Shown here: positions 36,186 to 46,145 of the stretch, in pieces
How the letters are laid out: each line of letters starts with the position of its first letter
Numbering within the stretch: position 1 is the stretch's first letter
Source of the DNA: Ideonella_A sp963843805
Lineage (GTDB): Bacteria; Pseudomonadota; Gammaproteobacteria; Burkholderiales; Burkholderiaceae_C
Reading direction: 5' to 3'
Assembly: GCA_963843805.1 (NCBI GenBank)
Contig: CAWJLY010000001.1
Coordinates: forward strand, 744,001 to 808,000
Length of the DNA stretch: 64,000 nucleotides
The notes under the pieces: model-generated
The model's input: only the letters and a program-made list of their open reading frames with translations
Database searches by the model: none
Told to the model about the DNA's origin: nothing
Position numbers and translations under genes: made by a program

Positions 36186-36805
36186 ATGTCCGCTGCACCC
36201 ATGATGGCCACGCTGTTGGCGCTGATCACGCGCCTGATCACCGGCGCCCAGGGCCATTGGAAAGGCTGTCCGCCCGAGGCGACCCAGCGCATCTATTTCG
36301 CCAACCACCAGAGCCACCTCGACTGGGTCTGATCTGGGCCGCGCTGCCGCAGGAATTGCGAGCCCGAACTCGCCCGATCGCGGCCCGCGATTACTGGGCA
36401 TCGAGCCCGTTCCGCAAATGGCTGACCAGCGAGGTCTTTCACGCCGTCTATGTCAGCCGCCAGCGCACCGACGACCAGGACCCGCTCGAGCCGCTGATCG
36501 ATGCGCTGGTGCATGGCGATTCACTGGTCATCTTTCCCGAAGGCACGCGCAGCAGCAAGGGCCTGCCGCAGCCATTCAAGAGCGGCCTCTACCACCTGGC
36601 GCAGCAGTTCCCGCACGTTCAGCTGGTGCCGGCGTGGATCGACAACGTGCAGCGCGTGATGCCCAAGGGCGAAGTGATACCGGTGCCGGTGCTGTGTACC
36701 GCCACCTTCGGAACCCCGCTCGCCTTGCAGCCCGACGAACCGAAGGCGGCCTTTCTCGAACGCGCGCGCCACGCTGTCGTTGCGCTGCGGCCTCGCGCAA
36801 CATGA
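36186..36805 (+). CDS. Lysophospholipid (1-acyl-glycerol-3-phosphate) acyltransferase, PlsC family (one frameshift)
   Basis: Roughly 206 residues in two frames joined near 36328. The first frame ends in a stop in GGGTCTGATCT, where one missing C would restore reading. The family's HX4D motif is NHQSHLD and the third motif is FPEGTRSS, with PFKSGLYHLA and VQLVPAWI after it. The enzyme would add the second acyl chain to lysophosphatidic acid at the inner membrane. The next gene is a CDP-diacylglycerol synthase, the following step of the pathway. That supports the call and suggests an intact gene with a sequencing error. Confidence 0.82.
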
Positions 36806-36863
36806 TCGCTAACGGGGGCTGGCGAGCCGCTATGCCAGCGCGCCCGAGTGGCCGGAGCAGTGC

Positions 36864-37844
36864 ATGAGCGCGCTGCGTTCGCTCGATGTCGGCCAGCAGG
36901 TGGCGCTGTTGTTCGTGATCGTCTTCGGCCTGTTGATGCTGGCCACGCTGGCGGCGATTCATGTCATCAACCGCCGCTCCAGCGACGAACCGCAGCTCGA
37001 CGCTCGCCACGAGCGGCTGACCCGCGATCTGCGCGCCTTGTGGGTCGGCACCTGCATCTTCTGGCTGGCCTGGGTATCGGGTCCGATTGGTGCCACCTTG
37101 CTGTTCGGCGTGATCTCGTTCCTGGCGCTGCGCGAAATCATCACGCTGGCGCCGACTCGGCGAGGCGACCATCGCAGCCTGATCCTCGCCTTCTTCATCG
37201 TGTTGCCGCTGCAATATGTACTGGTCGCCAATCGCAGCTACGACGTGTTCAGCGTCTTCATCCCGGTCTACGTCTTTCTTGCAATCCCCGTCGTCAGCGC
37301 GCTGGCCGGCGACCCGCAGCAGTTTCTCGAACGCAACGCGAAGATCCAGTGGGCGATCATGGTCTGCGTTTTCGGGCTGAGCCACGCACCGGCCTTGCTG
37401 CTGCTCGACTTCATCGGCTACGAAGGCCGTGGCGCCTTCTTGCTGTTCTTCCTGGTCATTGTCGTGACGGCTGCGCAACTGGTGCAGGAGGCGGCCAGCC
37501 ACTGGCTGCGGCGGCGCCCGGTGGCGCGCCAGATCGACCGCTGGTTTTCAGTGCGCGGCTGGCTGGCCGGCGCCGCCAGTGCTGCCGTCATCGGCGCTGC
37601 GCTGTTCTGGATCACGCCGATGAAAGCGCCGCAGGCGCTGGCAATGGCCTTCATCGCCGCCGCTGCCGGCACGCTCGGCGAGTTCGTGATGAAGGCCCTG
37701 AAAAAAGACGCCGGCGTGCGCCACTGGGGCAACCTCAGCTCGGTCACCGGCGCAGTCGGATTGCTCGACCGGGTGGCGCCGCTGTGTTTTGCAGCGCCGG
37801 TGTTCTTTCATTCGATGCGGTGGTATTTTCAGGTCAAGTTCTAG
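36864..37844 (+). CDS. cdsA: Phosphatidate cytidylyltransferase (CDP-diacylglycerol synthase)
   Basis: A 326-residue inner-membrane enzyme with about eight hydrophobic segments. It makes CDP-diacylglycerol from phosphatidate and CTP. The C-terminal region GEFVMKALKKDAGVRHWG, then AVGLLDRVAPL, corresponds to the family signature (S/M)KRxxxxKDxxxxxPGHGGxxDRxD but is relaxed: HGG is replaced by a Ser/Val-rich piece. This diverged form is seen in proteins paired with PlsC-like genes, so it may be a second, specialised copy. A CCGGAG site precedes ATG 36864. It ends nine bases before the stop of the convergent oxidoreductase remnant. Confidence 0.8.
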   Translation: MSALRSLDVGQQVALLFVIVFGLLMLATLAAIHVINRRSSDEPQLDARHERLTRDLRALWVGTCIFWLAWVSGPIGATLLFGVISFLALREIITLAPTRRGDHRSLILAFFIVLPLQYVLVANRSYDVFSVFIPVYVFLAIPVVSALAGDPQQFLERNAKIQWAIMVCVFGLSHAPALLLLDFIGYEGRGAFLLFFLVIVVTAAQLVQEAASHWLRRRPVARQIDRWFSVRGWLAGAASAAVIGAALFWITPMKAPQALAMAFIAAAAGTLGEFVMKALKKDAGVRHWGNLSSVTGAVGLLDRVAPLCFAAPVFFHSMRWYFQVKF

Positions 37845-37853
37845 GGCAGTGTT

Positions 37854-39465
37854 TCAGACATCGTCCGCCACCATCGCCGCCCCTTTCTCGCCGATCATGA
37901 TGGCCGCCGCGTTGGTGTTGGTCGACACCATCGACGGCATCATCGATGCGTCGATCACCCGCAGCCGTTCGACACCGCGAACCCGCAGCCGCGGATCGAC
38001 CACCGAATGCGATGTCGCCGCCCATCCGGCAGCTGCCCGAGGCGTGAAAGATCGTGCCGCCCTTGGTGCGCGCAAATTGCTCCAGTTCGGCGTCTGACCG
38101 CAAGGCCTCGCCGGGCATGTACTCGCCGGCCACCAGGCCGCGGAACGCCGGCTGGCGATAGATCTCGCGCAGCATCTTCAGGCCGGCCACCAGCACCTTG
38201 ATATCGTGCGGGTCGGTCAGGTAGTTGGAGACGATGCGCGGTCGCTGCAGCGGGTCGGCCGACGCGAGTCTGAACCGTTCCGCGCGACAACGGCCGGCAC
38301 TGCGTCGCCGAGGCCGAAAAGCCGGAAAAGTCGTGCAGCGGATCGCCGGGCTTGTCGACCGACAGCGGCATCACGTTGAACAGCACGTCGGGCCGCTCAT
38401 GGATTGCATGCGGACTGCAGACCATGCCGCCCACCTGCCCGGCGCCCACCGTCAGCGGCCCGCGCTGGCCGAACAGCCATTGCGCTCCCATGCGGGCCAG
38501 GCCCAGCGGGCTGCGCACCTGGTCGTTGAGCGACAGCTTGTCCTTCAGCTTGACGATGACCCGCGCCTGGTAGTGATCCTGCAGGTTGGCGCCGACCTCG
38601 GGCGAGTCGACGACGCACCGTCGATGCCAAGTGCCGCGCAGCATGATCGGCCGGCCCGATGCCCGACAACTGCAGCAATTGCGGCGACTGCAGCGCGCCG
38701 GCGGCCAGCAGCACCTCGCCATCGGCACGCGCGCTGCGCAGTCTGCCGCTCGTGCAGCCACTCGACGCCGACTGCGCGCGAGCCTGCTCGATCAGCACCC
38801 GAGTGACGTGTACGCCGGTCAGCACCGTGAGGTTGGGCCGGGCGCGCACCGGCGCCAGAAAGGCCGACGCCGCATCGCAGCGCCAGTGACCGCGCAAGGT
38901 CAGCTGGTAGGCGCCCAGTCCCTCGGTCATCGCGCCGTTGAAGTCGGGATTGCGGCCGTGGCCGGCCTCGACACCGGCTTCGATCCAGGCCTCGCAGTAA
39001 GGATGGTCGTTGCGCAGGTCGGACACGCCCAGTTCGCCCGTGCCGCCGTGGTATTCACTGGCGCCGCCCTCGTAGCGCTCGGACTTCTTGAACCAGGGCA
39101 GCAACTCGCGCTAGCCCCAGCCGGCCGACGCCCATCGCCGCCCAGCCGTCGAAGTCTGCATGCTGGCCGCGGATATACAGCAGGCCGTTGATCGCGCTCG
39201 AGCCGCCGATCACCCGGCCGCGCGGCCAGGCGATCTGCCGGTTGCCGGTGGCGGCCTGCGGCTCGAGCGGAAACTGCCAGGAGAAGCGCGGGTCGTAGAT
39301 GGTGCGGAAATAGCCGATCGGCAGCCGCAGCCAGAAGTTGCCGCCCTCGCCGCCGGCCTCCAGCAGCAGCACCCGGCATGCCGGGTCGGCGCTGAGCCGG
39401 TTCGCCAGCACGCAGCCGGCCGACCCGGCGCCGACGATGATGTAGTCGTAACCCGCCGCCGCCAA
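37854..39465 (-). pseudogene. GMC-family FAD oxidoreductase, broken by at least five frameshifts
   Basis: The parts of a roughly 530-residue glucose-methanol-choline oxidoreductase lie in order in all three frames. They are IIVGAGSAGCVLANRLS (FAD-binding GxGxxG), WPRGRVIGGSSAINGLLYIRG, GEVLLAAGALQSPQLLQLSG (GMC signature 2), SPEVGANLQDHY, and near the end GTIFHASGSCRMG and RVIDASMMP. Frame changes fall near 39110, 38760, 38620, 38290 and 38180-38010. The family oxidises alcohols such as choline or sugars. It starts at a TTG six bases after the binding-protein stop, so it would be the last gene of the transporter operon. Real decay and read errors are both possible. Confidence 0.75.
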
Positions 39466-39470
39466 TCAGC

Positions 39471-40475
39471 TCACCCCTTCACCGTCTCCAGGTACAGCTT
39501 GGCGTCGAAATACTGCTCGGCCTTCAACGCGTTCTGGATGTTGGCGTTGGCGACGAAGAAGTCGGTCACCTGCTGCAGCCACTTGTTGACGGTGCCGTCC
39601 TGGTAGCGGGTGCGCCAGTCGGCGTTCGAGTAGTACTTGGAAGCCTTGAACTGCTCCTTGAAATCGGCCAGCGGCACTTCCTTGTATTGCGTCTTCTGCA
39701 GCATCTCGGCCGCCTCGTCGGGCTTGCCGATGATCTGCGCATTGGCCTCGGCCCAGCCGGCGATCACCTTGGTCGAGCACCGCGCGGTTCTTGTCGAAAT
39801 AGTCGTTGCGCGCGGCCCAGCCGCCCATGATGGCGGCCTGCGGGAAGAACGCCGATGCGTCGACCAGCTTGCGTGCGCCCGGCACCTTCTGCCTGATCGA
39901 CCGAATCGAACGGCACCCACAAGCGCAACCGCCGGCACCGCGCCGGAGATGAACGAGGTCACCGCCTCGGTCATGCGCTGGTTGACCAGCTGCACGTCCT
40001 TGGCCGGATCGAGGTTGGCCGAACGCAGCGCGCGATCGAGGAACACATGGGCGGTGGTGCCGGTGGTGGTCGAGATCTGCTTGCCCTTCAGGTCGGCAAT
40101 GGTCTTGATCGAGTCGTCGCGCACCCACAGCTGGGCGGTCGCATACTCGATGTTGTTCATCAGGAAGGCCTTGCCCTGGCCGCGCGCCGGGAAGTTCGAC
40201 AGCACCGCGCCGGTCGACAGCATGTCGAGGCTGCCGCCGATCATCGCCTGGAACAGCTCGAGCCCGGTGGTGAACCGGATCAGTTCGAGATCGAGCCCCT
40301 GCTTGCCGAAGCTGCCCATCTGCTCGCCGATGAAGATGTGGCTGTCGACGGCCGGCGTGTGCAGATAGCCGACCTTGACCTTGGTGCGCGCCTGCGCAAT
40401 GGCCGGAAAGCCGGTTGCCGATGCGAGCGCCGCGACAGCGCCCGCCTTGATCAGATCCCTGCGTTGCATTGTCAT
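39471..40475 (-). CDS. NitT/TauT-type ABC transporter substrate-binding protein (compensating frameshifts inside)
   Basis: A 334-residue exported binding protein. It opens with a TAT-like signal (MQRRDLIKAGAVAALASATG) and then VKVGYLHTPAVDSHIFIGE, as in nitrate/sulfonate/thiamine-precursor binding proteins. Between about 39775 and 39905 the open frame is wrong. The correct sequence (PGARKLVDASAFFPQAAIMGGWAARNDYF) lies in another frame, so two or more indels cancel each other. The ORF stays open, but about 45 residues would be scrambled. AAGGAG precedes the ATG at 40473-40475. It lies between the ATPase gene and the oxidoreductase remnant. Confidence 0.82.
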   Translation of the reverse strand: MTMQRRDLIKAGAVAALASATGFPAIAQARTKVKVGYLHTPAVDSHIFIGEQMGSFGKQGLDLELIRFTTGLELFQAMIGGSLDMLSTGAVLSNFPARGQGKAFLMNNIEYATAQLWVRDDSIKTIADLKGKQISTTTGTTAHVFLDRALRSANLDPAKDVQLVNQRMTEAVTSFISGAVPAVALVGAVRFGRSGRRCRAHASWSTHRRSSRRPPSWAAGPRATTISTRTARCSTKVIAGWAEANAQIIGKPDEAAEMLQKTQYKEVPLADFKEQFKASKYYSNADWRTRYQDGTVNKWLQQVTDFFVANANIQNALKAEQYFDAKLYLETVKG

Positions 40476-40549
40476 CTGTGTCTCCTTCTTGGTTGAAAGA
40501 CCAGGCCGCTGGTCGGCCCGCTCGTGCGCTGTCATCGCGCCTGCGATCC

Positions 40550-41382
40550 TCAGTCGCCGATGCGCACGGCCTGCCTCGACTGCGCCGCATATTCCTGCAT
40601 CACCAGTTCGTGGATCTGCGACCGCAACTCGGCGAAGCGCGGATCCTCGTGCACATTCTCGGCACGCGGATAGCCGAACGGAATGTCGATGATGGTGCGG
40701 ATGCGCGCCGGCCGCGCGGTGACGACGACGATCCGCGACGACAGGTAGATCGCCTCCTCGACCGAGTGGGTGATCAGCATCACCGTCTTGCCTTCGCTTT
40801 GCAGCACTTCGAGCAGCAGGTCCTGCATCGCCGAGCGGGTCTGCGCATCGAGCGCGCCGAAGGGCTCGTCCATCAGCAGGAACTGCGGCCGCACCGCATA
40901 GGCGCGCGCGATCGCCAGGCGCTGGCGCATGCCGCCCGACAGGTGCTTCGGAAAATGGTCGGCAAAATCGCTCAGGCCCATCAGCTTCATGTAGCGCACC
41001 GCGATCTCGTCGCGCTCGGCGGCGGCGGTCTTGTTGGCGCCGAGCTTCAGGCCGAACTCGATGTTCTGCCGCACGGTCAGCCAGGGGAAGACGCCGTATT
41101 CCTGGAAGATCACGCCGCGATCCGGACCCGGCCCGGTGACCGGCTTGCCGTCGAGCAGCACCCGGCCGTCGGTCGGCTCGACGAAGCCGCCGACGATATT
41201 CATCAGCGTGGTCTTGCCGCAGCCCGACGGGCCGATGATCGAGACGAATTCGCCGTCGTGGATGTCGAACGAAACATCGTCGAGCACCCGCATCGGGCCG
41301 TGCGCGGTCGGAAATTCGACCGACACCTTGTCGAAGCGGATGCGCGGAGGCGCGGTCGCCCGCAGCGGCCGGCGAAGTTCAT
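40550..41382 (-). CDS. ABC transporter ATP-binding protein, NitT/TauT type (frameshift near its start)
   Basis: About 276 residues if a frameshift near 41370 is bridged. The start ATG (41380-41382) overlaps the permease stop, and the early frame (MNFAGR) leads into PPRIRFDKVSVEFPTAHG in the other frame. The core is intact: Walker A GPSGCGKTT, Q-loop VIFQEYGVFPWLTV, signature LSGGMRQRLAIARA, Walker B FLLMDEPFGALD, switch LITHSVEEA. This is the SsuB/TauB/NrtD-like group that pairs with the upstream permease. It would energise import of a sulfonate, nitrate, cyanate or aromatic compound; the ligand is unknown. Confidence 0.88.
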
Positions 41383-42148
41383 GCGATGCGGTCCTGCCAG
41401 GCGACCAGCCGGCGGGTGGCGGCGCGCAGCGCCAGGTCCATCAGCAGCGCAATCAGGCCGATGCAGATGATGCCGACGTAGATGATGTCGAGCTGGAAGA
41501 ACGACGAGGCATCCTGGATCAGCGCGCCCAGCCCCTGCTGCGCGGCGATCAGCTCGGATGCCACCAGCGTGGCCCAGGCCACGCCGAGCGCGACGCGGAC
41601 CGCCGTCAGGATGTGCGGCATCGTCAACGGGATGATCACCTTGCCGAAGATCTCGAGATCGCTGGCGCCCAGCGTGCGCGCCACCTTGATGTAGATCGGG
41701 CTGATCTGCGCGATGCCTTCGTACATCACGATCACGCCGGCGAAGAACGATGCGTAGAACAGGATCACCGTCTTGGCGATTTCGCCGATGCCGAAATAGA
41801 CGATGACCAGCGGGATCAGCGCGATCGGCGGCAAGGCGCGGAAGAAATTGATCACCGGATCGATGAAGCTGCGCAGGCCCTTGTACCAGCCGAGGCAGAA
41901 GCCGACCGGCACCGCTGCGGCCACACCGAGCGTGACGCCGATGAAGACGCGTTGCGTCGACATGTAGATATCCTGCCAGAGCCGGCCGCCCGACAATTCG
42001 ACCGCCTTCTGGAAAACCAGATGCGGCGCCGGCACCAGTGCCGGGTTGACCAGACCGCTGGCCGCAACGCATACCAGAACGCAACGATCAGCAGCCACGG
42101 GGCAGCAATCAGGGCGGTGCGCTTCAACGCAGAGCGGAAGGGTGTCAT
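41379..42148 (-). CDS. ABC transporter permease, NitT/TauT type (one frameshift)
   Basis: About 256 residues with six hydrophobic segments, in two frames that meet near 42065. The N-terminal part (MTPFRSALKRTALIAAPWLLIVAFWYALR, first segment) is in one frame. The rest (VFIGVTLGVAAAVPVGFCLG, FFRALPPIALIPLVIVYFG, then the EAA-type loop ARTLGASDLEIFGKVIIPLTMPHI) is in another. The ATG at 42146-42148 is the start. It is the first gene of an ABC operon divergent from a GntR regulator, which probably controls it. Confidence 0.85.
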
Positions 42149-42213
42149 GAACAGGGCCGGGGAATGGCCTTTCACCGCGCGGGTCCGGGCTGTGAACAGG
42201 CTCGGCGTATTGC

Positions 42214-42241
42214 TTGTCGATAAAGATGATCGTACTATAGA
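42214..42241 (+). promoter_or_regulatory. Candidate divergent promoter/operator between the GntR gene and the ABC operon
   Basis: TTGTCG at 42214-42219 and TATAGA at 42236-42241 are separated by 16 bp, a fair -35/-10 pair for the GntR gene that starts at 42263. On the other strand TTGTTG and TATAGT, 15 bp apart, overlap the same box. The 50-bp patch is strikingly AT-rich, so it probably also holds the regulator's site. The short leader has no Shine-Dalgarno sequence. Confidence 0.4.
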
Positions 42242-42262
42242 CCATACGTTTAAACAACAAGC

Positions 42263-42989
42263 ATGTCCACTCAATTCCTCGACAGCCCGGTGCCGCGCTA
42301 CCTGCAGCTGGCCGACCTGTTCCGCCAGCGCATGGCGCGCGGCACCTGGCCGAGCGGCCACCGCCTGCCGTCGCTGGAGGAACTGACCGCCGAATTCGGC
42401 CTGGCCCGGGTGACCGTGCGGCAGGCGATCGAACTGCTGGCCCGCGAGGGGCTGGTCTCGCCTCAGCAGGGCCGCGGCACCTTCGTCACCGGCAAGCCGG
42501 GCCGCGACCGTTTCATCAGCGTCGTCGGCAGCCTGGCCGAACTGGCGCGTGGTTACGAGGATACGCAGCCGAAGATCATGAACATCGACGAAAACGTCGG
42601 GTCGCCGCCGCTGGCCGACGGCGAAGGCACGCCGGCGCCGCGTTATGCCTTCATGCGCCGCCTGCATTTTCGCGACGGCCATGCCTACTGCGTGATCAAC
42701 ATCTACCTCGACGAGCGGATCTTCCGCAAGTCGCCCGAAAAATTTCGCCCGAAAACCGTGATCCCGCTGCTGACGGCGATGAAAAGCGTGAAGATCGCCA
42801 GGGCCAGCCAGGTGCTGACGATCGGCACCGCCGACATGGAAGTCGCCAGGCTGCTCGAACTGCCGCTCGGCGCGCCGGTGGCCGAGGTGCGCCGCATCTT
42901 CATCGACGCCGACGGCACCGTGATCTACCTGGCCGACGTGACCTATCGCGGCGACGCCGATCCATGTCGCAATGGATCTGAAACCGTGA
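42263..42989 (+). CDS. GntR family transcriptional regulator with UTRA ligand domain (frameshift at the end)
   Basis: About 241 residues. An N-terminal GntR winged helix (about 10-75: WPSGHRLPSLEELTAEFG, VTVRQAIELLAREGLV, GRGTFVTGKPG) is followed by a UTRA domain (about 95-235: YAFMRRLHFRDGHAYCVINIYLD, PLGAPVAEVRRIFIDADG). Near 42957 one extra C turns the last codons. Skipping it gives RGDAIHVAMDLKP and a TGA at 42987-42989, which is where such proteins end. It should repress the divergent ABC operon and its own operon until a ligand binds. The next gene starts in the same GTGA. Confidence 0.85.
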
Positions 42990-44138
42990 ACGGCGCTGCC
43001 GACGCCATCGATCCACCCGGCCCGGGTCGAGGCCTTCGTCTTCCGCTGCCCGATCGCGACGCCGGTGCAGACATCGTTCGGCACCATGCTCGACCGGCCG
43101 GCGCTGTTCGTGCGGGTCGAGGATGTCGACGGCGCAGTCGGCTGGGGCGAGGTCTGGTGCAACTTTCCGTGCCTGCGGCGCCGAGCACCGTGCCAATCTG
43201 CTCGAATCGGTGATGACGCCGCTGCTGCTCGGCCGCAGCTACGCCGGCCCGCGCGACGCCTTCGACTGGCTGAGCGAACGCACCGCGGTGCTGGCGATCC
43301 AGTCCGGCGAACCCGGCCCGATGGCGCAGGTGATCGCCGGCATCGATCTGGCGTTGTGGGATCTGTGCGCGCGGCGGGCCAGCCACGCCGCTGTGGCGGC
43401 TGCTCGGTGGCGAGTCACGACGACATTGCGGTCTACGCCAGCGGCATCAACCCCGACCGGCCGGAGCAGCTGGTCGCGCGGCGCCTCGCCGAAGGCCATC
43501 GCGCTTTCAAGCTGAAGGTCGGTTTCGGCACCGAGCGCGACATCGCCAACCTGACCAGCGCTGCGCGCAGTTGCTGGGCGAAGACGCGCCGCTGATGGTC
43601 GACGCCAACCAGAGCTGGACGATCGAGCAGGCCTGCGAAATCGCGCCACAGCTCGAAGCCTTCAACCTCGGCTGGCTGGAGGAGCCGTTGCGCGCCGACC
43701 GGCCTTGGGCGCATTGGCACACCCTCGCAGCGGCCACGTCGATACCGCTGGCCGGCGGCGAAAACATTGCTGGCGAAGATGCGTTCGGCCAGGCCTTGAC
43801 GCACTCGCCGCTCACGGTGTTGCAACCCGACATCGCCAAATGGGGCGGCATCTCGGGATGCTGGCCGGTGATCGCTCGTGCCCGCCAGGCCGGCGTTCGC
43901 TACTGCCCGCACTACCTGGGCGGCGGCATCGGCTTGCTGGCATCGGCGCACCTGCTCGCCGCGGCGGGCGGCTGATGGCCTGCTCGAGATCGATGCCAAT
44001 CCGAATCCGCTGCGAACCCTCCTTTCCGGTCGACTGACCGAGATCGACAACGGCCGGGCGCGGCTCGGCGAATTGCCAGGCATTGGAGTGACGCCCGATC
44101 TGCAGCAGTTGACTGAGGCGGCAACCGCCGGCTGTTGA
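42986..44138 (+). pseudogene. Mandelate racemase/muconate lactonizing enzyme family protein, at least five frameshifts
   Basis: All parts of a roughly 380-residue enolase-superfamily enzyme are present in order but in changing frames, with breaks near 43020, 43175, 43388, 43562 and 43970. Active-site pieces are AFKLKVGFG (the KxK acid-base lysine), MVDANQSW (metal Asp), WLEEPL (metal Glu), PLAGGENI (metal Glu) and, later, GVRYCPHYLGGGIG. The set is typical of dehydratases and racemases acting on sugar or aromatic acids. It overlaps the GntR stop and so belongs to that operon. Every break is a small indel with good sequence on either side, so read error is likely. Confidence 0.75.
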
Positions 44139-44314
44139 GGATCCACCACAGTCGCCACCCGCGCCGCGATTGGCTGGTGCAGCCTCTCCCACAACATCGA
44201 AATGGACGGCCGGCCGACACGGTTCGGCCGACGATGCGATGATTGCGGACTACGTGCCGGGTCGATTGCCGGCCGCCGCACGCCGATTTCGCCACTCCCG
44301 TACAAGGACATCGC

Positions 44315-45763
44315 ATGAGCAACCCCACCAGCTACTCCGACACCCGCCTGCTGATCGCCAACGAATGGTGCGATGCTGCCAGCGGCAAGACCATCGACGT
44401 CGTCAACCCGGCCACCGGGAAGGTCATCGGCAAGGTGGCCCATGCGGGTATCGCCGACCTCGACCGCGCGCTGGCCGCGGCGCAAAGCGGCTTTGAAGCC
44501 TGGCGCAAGATCCCGGCCAACGAACGCGCGGTGACGATGCGCAAGGCGGCTTCGCTGGTGCGCGAACGCGCCGCCGATATCGCCCGCCTGCTGACCCAGG
44601 AACAAGGCAAGCCGTTCGTCGAGGCGCGCGGCGAGGTGCTGGCAGCCGCCGACATCCTCGAGTGGTTTGCCGATGAAGGACGCCGCGTCTACGGCCGCAT
44701 CGTGCCGTCGCGCAACCTGGCCGCGCAGCAACTGGTGCTGAAGCAACCGGTCGGGCCGGTTGCGGCATTCACGCCGTGGAATTTCCCGGTCAATCAGATC
44801 GTCCGCAAGATCGGCGCGGCGCTGGCCAGTGGCTGCTCGTTCCTGGTCAAGGCGCCGGAGGAAACCCCGGCATCGCCGGCAGCGTTTCTGCAGTGTTTTA
44901 TCGACGCCGGTGTGCCGTCGGGAACCATTGGTCTGGTATTTGGCGATCCGGGCGAAATCTCGAGCTACCTGATTCCGCACCCGATCATTCGCAAGGTGAC
45001 TTTCACTGGCTCGACACCGGTCGGCAAGCAGCTCGCCGCGATGGCAGGTGCTCACATGAAACGCGCGACGATGGAGCTCGGCGGCCACGCGCCGGTAATC
45101 GTTTGCGAAGACGCCGATGTCGCATTGGCAGTCAAGGCAGCCGGTGGCGCCAAATTCCGCAATGCCGGGCAGGTCTGCATCTCGCCAACGCGTTTCCTGG
45201 TGCACAACAGCCTGCGTGACGAATTTGCCGCTGCACTGGTCAAACATGCCGAAAGCCTGAAACTCGGCGACGGCCTGACCGAAGGCACGACGCTCGGCCC
45301 GCTGGCCAACGCCCGCCGGCTGACCGCAATGGCCAAGGTGATGGACAACGCGCTGTCGAGCGGTGCCAAGATCGCAACCGGCGGCGAACGCGTCGGCAAG
45401 GACGGCAATTTCTTTGCGCCCACCGTGCTGACCGACGTTCCGCTCGAAGCCAGCGTCTTCAACGACGAACCGTTCGGCCCGGTGGCCGCCATTCGCGGCT
45501 TCGACAAACTCGAGGATGCGATCGCCGAAGCCAACCGGCTGCCGTTCGGCCTGGCCGGCTACGCCTTCACCGAATCGATCAAGCGTGCCCACATGCTGGC
45601 GCAGCAGGTCGAGGTCGGCATGTTGTGGATCAACCAGCCGGCCGCGCCGTCACCCGAGATGCCATTCGGCGGCATCAAGGATTCGGGATATGGCACCGAA
45701 GGCGGGCCGGAGGCGATGGAAGGTTATCTGAATACCAAGTCGGTTTCGGTGATGGCGGTCTGA
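44315..45763 (+). CDS. NAD(P)-dependent succinate-semialdehyde-type aldehyde dehydrogenase
   Basis: A 482-residue cytoplasmic enzyme of the aldehyde dehydrogenase superfamily. The general base is Glu254 in ATMELGGHAP and the nucleophile is Cys288 in RNAGQVCISP. The cofactor region is TPWNFPVNQIVRKIG and VTFTGSTPVGKQLA, and the end is GGIKDSGYGTEGG. The overall pattern fits the succinate-semialdehyde dehydrogenase (GabD) group. The substrate here is more likely an aldehyde from the neighbouring GMC/enolase pathway. AAGGA stands before ATG 44315. The gene is intact, unlike its upstream neighbour. Confidence 0.88.
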   Translation: MSNPTSYSDTRLLIANEWCDAASGKTIDVVNPATGKVIGKVAHAGIADLDRALAAAQSGFEAWRKIPANERAVTMRKAASLVRERAADIARLLTQEQGKPFVEARGEVLAAADILEWFADEGRRVYGRIVPSRNLAAQQLVLKQPVGPVAAFTPWNFPVNQIVRKIGAALASGCSFLVKAPEETPASPAAFLQCFIDAGVPSGTIGLVFGDPGEISSYLIPHPIIRKVTFTGSTPVGKQLAAMAGAHMKRATMELGGHAPVIVCEDADVALAVKAAGGAKFRNAGQVCISPTRFLVHNSLRDEFAAALVKHAESLKLGDGLTEGTTLGPLANARRLTAMAKVMDNALSSGAKIATGGERVGKDGNFFAPTVLTDVPLEASVFNDEPFGPVAAIRGFDKLEDAIAEANRLPFGLAGYAFTESIKRAHMLAQQVEVGMLWINQPAAPSPEMPFGGIKDSGYGTEGGPEAMEGYLNTKSVSVMAV

Positions 45764-46145
45764 CCGTCGCGGCATCTCGAGCCTGATGCGAAGGGGACGC
45801 TCACCGTCCCCTTCAAATGCCCGACAGCGCCGCGTCCACGGCTGATACCAGCGCGCTGGCCTGCGGCGCCACGCTGCTGCGCAGGGAGCGTCGCCGAATC
45901 AACGTGAAGACCTTGAACCGCCATCGGGAACGACGGGCGAGGCGGTCGATCATCGGTGGCGCCAGCCCCGATGCCGCGTGCTCGGTACAGCCGATGCGAA
46001 AGGATCAATCTGTTCCGGCGTCGGTGCTGGTCTCCCGATTGCCTGCTCGGCAGCCGGGCACGCCGGGTTCTCCGTGAATGGCTGTCCATGACCGACCGGT
46101 CGCGCTTGTCTACTGTTTAATCATGCTGCCAACGGAAACTCTGAC
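45764..46145. other. 382-bp gap between the aldehyde dehydrogenase and pssA genes
   Basis: No gene is supported here. A minus-strand frame in 45813-46000 gives a stretch (PPMIDRLARRSRWRFKVFTL) that faintly recalls the end of a LysR protein, but it is too short and too poor to call. The gap contains the hairpin described at 45790-45814 and, at its end, the promoter region of pssA with TGTTTAATCAT at 46114-46124. Confidence 0.5.
45790..45814. terminator. Perfect 10-bp hairpin after the aldehyde dehydrogenase gene
   Basis: GAAGGGGACG at 45790-45799 and CGTCCCCTTC at 45805-45814 can form a 10-bp stem with a 5-base loop, 27 bp after the dehydrogenase stop. Position and stem strength suggest a transcription terminator. 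No long U-run follows on either strand, so it may be partly Rho-dependent or act only as a 3' stabiliser. Confidence 0.55.

Noticed and set aside
45724..46089. Possible LysR remnant on the minus strand after the aldehyde dehydrogenase gene
   Set aside because: Only a faint resemblance over about 40 residues, with no helix-turn-helix and no conserved effector motif.
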